Shown here in pieces: positions 50,005 to 54,733 of a DNA stretch of 54,733 nucleotides. Every line of letters starts with the position of its first letter. Positions within the stretch are counted from its first letter, which is position 1. Source of the stretch: Yeguia hominis (lineage in GTDB: Bacteria; Bacillota; Clostridia; Oscillospirales; Acutalibacteraceae); assembly GCF_014384705.1 (NCBI RefSeq), contig NZ_JACRSN010000021.1, positions 1-54,733 of the forward strand. The letters are read 5' to 3'. Below the pieces are notes generated by a model. The model saw only the letters and a list, made by a program, of their open reading frames with translations, ran no database searches and was not told the origin of the DNA. The translations under genes and the position numbers were made by a program.

Positions 50005-50601
50005 ATGAAGCAGTTAACGGAAAGTCAAAAAAGGATTTATCTTTTTCTGAAAGAACGGGCACAGTACGGAATTCCGCCAAGCGTTCGGGAAATCTGCGCT
50101 GCAACCGGGTTAAAGTCCACCTCCACGGTTCATGCGCATCTGTGTGCGCTGGAAGAAGCCGGATACATCGAACGCGAAGCCGGACTCAACCGTTCGATTT
50201 CCTTAAAAGGTGCGCCGCCCATTGCGCAGGTTCCGATCATCGGAAAAATCACCGCAGGAATGCCGATTCTTGCAGTAGAGGAAGTGCTGGGGAGCATTCC
50301 ATACGCCGCAGAAGGGCAAAATCCGGACAACCTGTTTGCGCTCCTTGTCGAAGGGGAAAGCATGCGGGATGCCGGAATTTTAAACGGTGATTATGTCATT
50401 GCCAAAAAATCCGAAACCGCCAACAACGGCGATATTGTGGTTGCGCTCATCGATGATGAAGCAACTGTAAAGCGGTATTTTTTAGAAAAAGGCGGGACAA
50501 TCCGCTTACAGCCGGAAAACCCCGCCTACGATCCGATCATTTCGGACAGGACAACCGTTTTAGGAAAAGTTACCGCAGTCATTCGGTATTATCACTTTTA
50601 A
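50005..50601 (+). CDS. lexA: SOS repressor LexA
   Basis: 198 residues. N-terminal winged helix with IPPSVREICAATGLKSTSTV. The self-cleavage site A84-G85 is in GKITAGMPILAVEE, and the catalytic dyad is Ser119 (VEGESMRDAG) and Lys156 (EATVKRYFL), the same numbers as in E. coli. RecA-filament-stimulated cleavage would release the SOS genes. An AAAGGAGG site precedes the ATG. An SOS box covers its own promoter. The end overlaps the convergent cyclase gene by 23 bp. Confidence 0.97.
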   Translation: MKQLTESQKRIYLFLKERAQYGIPPSVREICAATGLKSTSTVHAHLCALEEAGYIEREAGLNRSISLKGAPPIAQVPIIGKITAGMPILAVEEVLGSIPYAAEGQNPDNLFALLVEGESMRDAGILNGDYVIAKKSETANNGDIVVALIDDEATVKRYFLEKGGTIRLQPENPAYDPIISDRTTVLGKVTAVIRYYHF

Positions 50602-51169
50602 TCAGCACGGCGCGCACAGGGGAACCTTCCGCGCCGTGTATTTTTATGGGAAATGCAGCGAGCAGATATCGGCCGTCCGGCACGCCGTCCAGGCAAAGCC
50701 CTTCTAAGATCACGGTTTCGCGCTCTAAAAATTCCCGATGGGTTTCCTCTTCAGCGTCCGGAGATGCAATCGAACACGCATCTGTTCCAACCAGAAGGAC
50801 ACCGGCATCGCATAGCGCAAAGGCAGCGCTCGGCGTCAAAAACGCCTTGCCTTCTCCACGAAACAACACTCGCTTTTCACAATAGGGCAAAATCTGATCC
50901 ATATGTGCTCCGGTCAAAACACCGCTGGCAGTCAAAAGCGTACACGGCCCGAAGCAATGGTCCAAAGAAAGTTCCGAGATATCTTTTCCGCCCAGGATAT
51001 AGTGGCTGGGCGCATCTGCATGCGTACCGCTGTGACAGCAGGCATAAAATGCAGAAAGCGTGTAGTCTTCCCCCGCCTCCATACTGCGGATTCGTTCGAG
51101 ATACGGCTTTGGGTCTCCCGGATACGGCTCTGCGGACAACAAATCTCTTGAGATATCGTAAAATTCCAC
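50579..51169 (-). CDS. Cyclase-family (kynurenine formamidase-like) metal hydrolase
   Basis: About 196 residues. The family motif is CHSGTHADAPSHY (H-x-G-T-H-x-D-x-P-x-H), which binds Mn or Zn, with EFYDISRDLLSAEPYPGDP at the start and AFPIKIHGAEGSPVRAVLI at the end. Related enzymes hydrolyse N-formylkynurenine, isatin or other cyclic amides; the substrate here is unknown. The GTG at 51169 has AGGAG about 10 bp upstream. It follows mtnN by 29 bp, so the two are co-transcribed. Confidence 0.85.
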   Translation of the reverse strand: MEFYDISRDLLSAEPYPGDPKPYLERIRSMEAGEDYTLSAFYACCHSGTHADAPSHYILGGKDISELSLDHCFGPCTLLTASGVLTGAHMDQILPYCEKRVLFRGEGKAFLTPSAAFALCDAGVLLVGTDACSIASPDAEEETHREFLERETVILEGLCLDGVPDGRYLLAAFPIKIHGAEGSPVRAVLIKSDNTE

Positions 51170-51198
51170 TCTGCCCCACTCCTGTTTCTGTTCTGCGG

Positions 51199-51897
51199 TT
51201 ATGCGTTCTTCCAATTTTTCAGGAACGTACAAATCAGCCGGCTGGAACGCGCAGATGCTTCCCGCGCAAACTGCGGGAAATCCAGATCCGCGTGATGATC
51301 GGCCTGGTCTGAAATTGCACGAAATACTGCAAACGGCACCTGATTCATCGCGCAAACGTGCCCGATGCTGCCGCCCTCCATTTCACAGGCCTGTGCATGG
51401 AAGGCCTGCGCGATGGCATGCAGGGCGTCTCCGCCTGCAATAAACTGGTCGCCTGTTGCGATGACACCAACATGGACGCGCGCGGGATAAACCGTTTCGG
51501 CAGCCTCCTGCAGCGCACGGTTGAGCAATGAATCCGGCTTTAAATAGACGGTATCCAGCCCGGAAATAAAGCCCCGTTCTTCTCCGAGGGCCGTGGTATC
51601 CAAATCGTGCTGCACGACTGCATCAGCAATCACAGCGTCACCGATTTTAACTTCTGCGCCAACGCCGCCCGCAACGCCTAAATTGATGACCGCTTCCGGT
51701 GCATATTTTAAAATCATGGCTTCTGCACAGATCGCCGCATTCACCTTGCCGGCGCCGCATTTTGCAACCACACAGGGCATCCCCTCAATGGTTCCGATAT
51801 AAAATAAGATTCCGCTCACGGATTCGGTCTGCGTTTGTTCCATACAGGCGACAAGGCCGCTGATTTCCATCTCCATTGCGCCGATGAGTCCGATCAT
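51199..51897 (-). CDS. mtnN: 5'-methylthioadenosine/S-adenosylhomocysteine nucleosidase
   Basis: Splits MTA and SAH to adenine and the thioribose sugars. 232 residues: IGLIGAMEMEISGLV (catalytic base Glu), the GVAGGVGAEVKIGDAVIAD pocket, ACEMEGGSIGHVCAMNQVPF (Glu, Met for ribose) and FRAISDQADHHADLDF (Asp as proton donor). AAAGG lies before the ATG. The leader holds an 18-bp tandem repeat. The downstream cyclase may be in the same transcript. Confidence 0.95.
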   Translation of the reverse strand: MIGLIGAMEMEISGLVACMEQTQTESVSGILFYIGTIEGMPCVVAKCGAGKVNAAICAEAMILKYAPEAVINLGVAGGVGAEVKIGDAVIADAVVQHDLDTTALGEERGFISGLDTVYLKPDSLLNRALQEAAETVYPARVHVGVIATGDQFIAGGDALHAIAQAFHAQACEMEGGSIGHVCAMNQVPFAVFRAISDQADHHADLDFPQFAREASARSSRLICTFLKNWKNA

Positions 51898-51916
51898 TCT
51901 GCCACAGCCTTTCTAA

Positions 51917-51952
51917 ATTGTTTTTTCTAAAACGATTGTTTTTTCTAAAACG
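51917..51952. repeat. 18-bp tandem repeat in the mtnN leader
   Basis: ATTGTTTTTTCTAAAACG occurs twice without a gap (51917-51934, 51935-51952). It lies in the mtnN leader between the promoter at 51990-52018 and the start codon. Confidence 0.85.
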
Positions 51953-51989
51953 AGGCGAAATATCGACCTGCATTCTCCAGTTTATCCTC

Positions 51990-52018
51990 AGTATACGGCT
52001 TTTCGGACAAAAAATCAA
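51990..52018 (-). promoter_or_regulatory. Promoter of mtnN
   Basis: TTGATT (52018-52013), a 17-bp spacer, TATACT (51995-51990). The leader is about 85 nt. Confidence 0.6.
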
Positions 52019-52056
52019 TTTTCATGCCGAATTTTCTCTGAAACCCCTGCATTTTC

Positions 52057-52085
52057 TTGCAAAATCCCGCATTTCCTGTTATTCT
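52057..52085 (+). promoter_or_regulatory. Promoter of the lipid kinase-like gene
   Basis: TTGCAA (52057-52062), a 17-bp spacer, TATTCT (52080-52085). It diverges from the mtnN promoter with about 40 bp between. Confidence 0.5.
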
Positions 52086-52120
52086 GAGATAGAAGAATTT
52101 TTACCGGAGGGTGTTCCACC

Positions 52121-53083
52121 ATGCATCACATTTTCGTTATCAATCCCGCAGCCGGAAGCCGAAATGCGGAAGCCTCACTGCGGCCTGCAATTGAAAAAAT
52201 TGCCGCGGAACTCGGGCTCCAGGCGACGTGTTATGTCACAGCCTCTGCGTCTGATGCTGCACAATTTGTTCGGAACACCTGTCAAAAAGGCGAAGCTGTC
52301 CGGTTTTACGCATGCGGCGGAGACGGGACGCTCAACGAGGTCGTCAACGGTGCGGCCGGATTCGCAAACGCGGAAGTCGCCTGTATTCCGACTGGAACCG
52401 GGAACGATTTTATCCGGAGCTTTACAAATCCGGAATGCTTTTCTGATTTACAGGCACAAATTGCCGGCAGTGTGATTCCCATGGACCTGATTCACTGCAA
52501 CGACCGGTATGCTATCAACATGATCAATATTGGCTTTGACTGTTCTGTTGTTGCAGAAGCCGCCCGTCTAAAGAAAAAGCCTTTTCTGACCGGCTTTATG
52601 GCTTACATTGTCGGTGTTGTCGTGGTGCTGATGCAAAAATTCGGCCTTCACCTGACAATCGACTACCAAAATGGAAAAATCTGCAGCGGCGAGCAGCTTC
52701 TGATCGCGATTGCAAACGGCAGCTTTTGCGGAGGCGGCTTTAAAAGCGCACCGAACGCCATCTTAAATGACGGCTTATTGGAAGTCTGTCTAGCGCATAA
52801 ATTAAGCCGTATGAAATTCCTTCGTCTCGTTGGAAATTACCGGAGCGGCACCTATGCAGATACGCCGCTTGGCAAACAATATGTAGAATGCGACCGATGC
52901 CCGGCGCTGACAATTTCCCCAAAAGAAGGCGAGATGCTGGATATCTGCGCAGACGGTGAAATCTTTCGTGCAGCACAGGCCAAAATTTCCACGGTGCCCG
53001 GTGCAATCCGGTTTTCTGTACCAAAGGGCAGCAAACCATTGTTAGAAGTATCCACATTGGAGCCTTCTCTTGTCAATGCTTAA
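52121..53083 (+). CDS. Diacylglycerol/lipid kinase family protein (DagK/YegS type)
   Basis: 320 residues with the DAGK catalytic domain: FVINPAAGSRNAEASL at the start, the nucleotide motif FYACGGDGTLNEVVNGAAGF (GGDGT), IPTGTGNDFIRSF, then ANGSFCGGGFKSAPNAILND and the final acidic Asp-Gly (DICADGEIF). It probably phosphorylates diacylglycerol for phospholipid turnover, though YegS-type sphingosine or other lipids cannot be excluded. ACCGGAGGGTG precedes the ATG and it is a single-gene unit. Confidence 0.92.
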   Translation: MHHIFVINPAAGSRNAEASLRPAIEKIAAELGLQATCYVTASASDAAQFVRNTCQKGEAVRFYACGGDGTLNEVVNGAAGFANAEVACIPTGTGNDFIRSFTNPECFSDLQAQIAGSVIPMDLIHCNDRYAINMINIGFDCSVVAEAARLKKKPFLTGFMAYIVGVVVVLMQKFGLHLTIDYQNGKICSGEQLLIAIANGSFCGGGFKSAPNAILNDGLLEVCLAHKLSRMKFLRLVGNYRSGTYADTPLGKQYVECDRCPALTISPKEGEMLDICADGEIFRAAQAKISTVPGAIRFSVPKGSKPLLEVSTLEPSLVNA

Positions 53084-53102
53084 ATTCGATTTGCTGGATT
53101 TT

Positions 53103-53129
53103 CGGACGGGATATTCCCGTCCGTTTACT
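53103..53129 (+). terminator. Terminator of the lipid kinase-like gene
   Basis: CGGACGGG, loop ATATT, CCCGTCCG followed by TTTACTTTT, 20 bp after the stop. The T-run is also the -35 of the next promoter. Confidence 0.85.
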
Positions 53130-53152
53130 TTTATCGATCGTTGTGCTATAAT
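53124..53152 (+). promoter_or_regulatory. Promoter of the ECF S-component gene
   Basis: TTTACT (53124-53129), a 17-bp spacer, extended TGCTATAAT with -10 at 53147-53152. Confidence 0.65.
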
Positions 53153-53159
53153 ACGTTCG

Positions 53160-53306
53160 ACTTCCGTTTTACCCGGAATTTTATCCGGAGCACACGCCGC
53201 TTTCCAGATGCAGTTTGCTGAAAAAAGCGGCGGTTCTCCAAATTTAAATCGTAGCGGCCTTATTTTCGACTGTAATCTGCGCCGTAAAAAAAGCGAGGTC
53301 CTTTTT
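53160..53306 (+). promoter_or_regulatory. Structured leader upstream of the ECF S-component, riboswitch candidate
   Basis: A leader of about 148 nt. Its core is GGAG (53188) then an 8-bp stem GCCGCTTT (53197-53204) with AAAGCGGC (53226-53233) around a large loop, closed by TCTCC (53237-53241). Further GC-rich pieces (TAGCGGCC, TGCGCCG) lie before the ribosome site and may pair alternatively. It does not match TPP, FMN, cobalamin, THF or preQ1 consensus elements as I remember them. Confidence 0.4.
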
Positions 53307-53307
53307 C

Positions 53308-53841
53308 ATGAAATCTGAACAAATTCGAAATCTGGCACTCTCCGGCGTTCTGGCTGCGCTATGTACGGTGGCCACGATTGTCATCCAGATTCCCTCCCCA
53401 CTCGGCGGCTATATTCATCTGGGCGACGCCGTTGTTTTGCTCTGTGGATTTTTGCTGGGGCCGGTATGGGGCGCTGCCGCTGCCGGAATCGGGTCCATGG
53501 CGGCCGATTTAATCACCGGATACATGCTCTACGCACCCGGCACGCTGGTAATCAAAGCACTCGTTGCACTTTGTGCCGCGCTGGTGGGACGCACGCTGCT
53601 TCAAAAGCATCCTACTTCAAAACTGCCATTCCTTATTGCGGCGCTTCTCGGAGAAGCCGTTATGGTGGTGGGCTATTTCCTTTATTCCGCACTCTTGATG
53701 GGAAAAGGCTTTGCCGCCGTTGAGGGTGTCACCAGCAATTTGGTGCAGGCTGTTGCCGGAATTGTCATTTCAGAAGTTGTTCTCATTGCACTTAGCAGAA
53801 CGAGTTTCTTCAAAACACGGTTTACGGCACAAAGCAACTAA
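53308..53841 (+). CDS. ECF transporter S component
   Basis: 177 residues, six membrane helices, the substrate-binding subunit of an energy-coupling factor vitamin importer. Typical features are SGVLAALCTVATIVIQIPSP, a beta-hairpin loop with LGGYIHLGDAVVLLCGFLLG, and GIGSMAADLITGYMLYAPGT. It is of the group that shares a common EcfAA'T module coded elsewhere; no ecfA/T gene is in the window. The vitamin or metabolite cannot be read from the sequence. It is followed 17 bp later by a UPF0340 gene. Confidence 0.88.
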   Translation: MKSEQIRNLALSGVLAALCTVATIVIQIPSPLGGYIHLGDAVVLLCGFLLGPVWGAAAAGIGSMAADLITGYMLYAPGTLVIKALVALCAALVGRTLLQKHPTSKLPFLIAALLGEAVMVVGYFLYSALLMGKGFAAVEGVTSNLVQAVAGIVISEVVLIALSRTSFFKTRFTAQSN

Positions 53842-53858
53842 AGAAAGAAGGCTTTCAC

Positions 53859-54398
53859 ATGTTGGAACAAATCACAATGGAAGCGGCTGACGCCGTTCGG
53901 GAAATTCTCGAAGCTGCACCGTTAAAGGCCGGTTCGCTCTTTGTTGTCGGCTGTTCTTCTTCGGAGATGGTCGGCGGCCGGATTGGAAAAAACTCCAGCT
54001 GTGAAACAGCAAAGGCTGCATTTGACGGAATCTATCCGGTGCTTTGCGAGCATGGAATTTATCTTGCCGCACAATGCTGTGAGCACTTAAACCGCGCATT
54101 GATTCTGGAAAAAGAAGCCGCGGAAGCGTTTGGTTACGAACCGGTGATGGTGGTTCCGCAGCCAAAAGCCGGCGGTTCCTTTGCAACCGTTACCTACCGG
54201 AGTCTGCGCCAGCCAGTCGCTGTTGAGCATATTCGTGCACAGGCAGGTATGGATATCGGCGGCACCATGATCGGAATGCATTTGAAAGACGTTGCCGTTC
54301 CGCTGCGGATTTCAAAAAAGCAAATCGGTCAGGCCATTCTCCTCTGCGCATACACACGCCCCAAATACATTGGCGGTCCGCGCGCGCAATACGAATAA
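53859..54398 (+). CDS. ywlG: UPF0340/TIGR01440-family protein (YwlG)
   Basis: 179 residues of unknown function, common in Firmicutes. Recognisable blocks are FVVGCSSSEMVGGRIGKNSS, GIYLAAQCCEHLNRALILEK, VVPQPKAGGSFATVTYR and AGMDIGGTMIGMHLKDVAVP. The Cys pairs and conserved Glu/Gln suggest an enzyme. It follows the S component closely, so the two may concern the same compound. Confidence 0.9.
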   Translation: MLEQITMEAADAVREILEAAPLKAGSLFVVGCSSSEMVGGRIGKNSSCETAKAAFDGIYPVLCEHGIYLAAQCCEHLNRALILEKEAAEAFGYEPVMVVPQPKAGGSFATVTYRSLRQPVAVEHIRAQAGMDIGGTMIGMHLKDVAVPLRISKKQIGQAILLCAYTRPKYIGGPRAQYE

Positions 54399-54512
54399 AG
54401 CTATGCGCTGCACATTTTCAGCGTAACATCTGCAATCATTTAAACGCCGCACAAACGCCGGAAAGGCTCAATATTCCATTGCCGACCGGATTCCTTTCCG
54501 CAAACCCAAAAA

Positions 54513-54592
54513 GTCAAGACCACCCCTCTAAGGGGTGGCTTGACAAAGCCCTATAAGGGCTTAATACAGCCAGCGCCTTTTAGGCGCTGGCT
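54513..54592. repeat. IS200/IS605 end hairpins
   Basis: Three stem-loops in a row: GTCAAG-CCACCCCT with AGGGGTGGCTTGAC (54513-54544), AAGCCCT with AGGGCTT (54546-54562), and AGCCAGCGCC with GGCGCTGGCT (54568-54592). Such subterminal imperfect palindromes are the ends recognised by Y1 transposases. They follow the TnpA stop on the minus strand. Confidence 0.75.
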
Positions 54593-54621
54593 TTCACTTC
54601 GTTCAAGCCATTGTGGACTGA

Positions 54622-54733
54622 TTACTTGGCCAGCCCCTTAAAAGGGTCTTCCAATTCCTTTGTTGTGATTTTATCCATCATCTGATCGTGCGTCTCTTGC
54701 TCACGTATATCCTTCCGTATCGTTGCTTCATTT
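54622..54733 (-). CDS. tnpA: IS200/IS605-family TnpA transposase, C-terminal end only
   Basis: The last 36 codons read IRKDIREQETHDQMMDKI and LEDPFKGLAK, then TAA at 54624-54622. The pattern YIREQE-x-D-Q-x-D and the closing DPFKG are typical of the C-terminus of Y1-tyrosine (HUH) TnpA proteins. The catalytic HUH and Tyr lie outside the window. The hairpins just downstream support the assignment. Confidence 0.75.
   Translation of the reverse strand, partial: NEATIRKDIREQETHDQMMDKITTKELEDPFKGLAK

Overview
The window looks like a chromosomal segment of a spore-forming, anaerobic, low-to-mid GC Firmicute of class Clostridia, probably close to Oscillospiraceae/Ruminococcaceae. The reasons are AGGAGG-type ribosome binding sites, many TTG/GTG starts, sporulation genes (cwlD, spoIIM, a spoIIQ-like M23 protein, a YtvI-like permease), a tyrosine T-box leader, a LexA of Gram-positive type, and the gene order dxs-tlyA-nadK-argR-recN. 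Genus-level placement is inference only. No tRNA, rRNA or CRISPR array was recognised.

Layout. 1-1300: IS debris (3' part of an IS256-family transposase, half an IS481-like transposase cut by a second IS256-type end). 1400-3980: cwlD and radA, then a small Cys-rich gene antisense to the radA end. 4100-6201: an adaptor/FtsX-permease pair with no ATPase gene. 6202-7364: a gene-poor gap. 7365-9547: a tyrosine recombinase and an AI-2E/YtvI-type permease. 9600-15200: an accessory zone with an IS256 remnant, a 68-bp copy of the 3' end of the beta-glucosidase gene found 36 kb away, a cytidine deaminase, a DUF6514-like gene, two related membrane-anchored XRE regulators flanking a small membrane protein and an MFS exporter, and a decayed holin-like gene. 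15400-21600: housekeeping and sporulation (YesL-like protein, xerD, spoIIM, proC, TIGR04086 protein, yajC, tgt). 21680-28121: cupin, FemAB-like transferase, and a sugar cluster (D-lyxose isomerase, MFS, Gfo/Idh/MocA dehydrogenase, TIM-barrel isomerase). 28218-42342: YfhO-like protein, tyrS with T-box, then a long minus-strand array M16-M16-lgt-dxs-tlyA-nadK-argR-recN. 42848-45333: tspO and a PadR-controlled membrane/DUF4097 operon. 46377-48632: GH3 beta-glucosidase with its own operator-rich promoter. 48879-54400: spoIIQ-like gene with an exact sigma-F promoter match, lexA with an SOS box, a cyclase, mtnN, a diacylglycerol kinase-like gene, an ECF transporter S component behind a structured leader, and a UPF0340 protein. 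54500-end: the 3' end of an IS200/IS605 element.

Promoters were found by eye as -35/-10 pairs, most with 17-bp spacers. They divide the window into transcription units that agree with the gene layout. The most interesting points are the paired membrane-tethered XRE regulators, the structured leader of the ECF S-component, the ribosome binding site embedded in the yajC terminator, the duplicated glucosidase tail beside a dead IS256, and the sporulation promoters in front of the spoIIQ-like and spoIIM genes.
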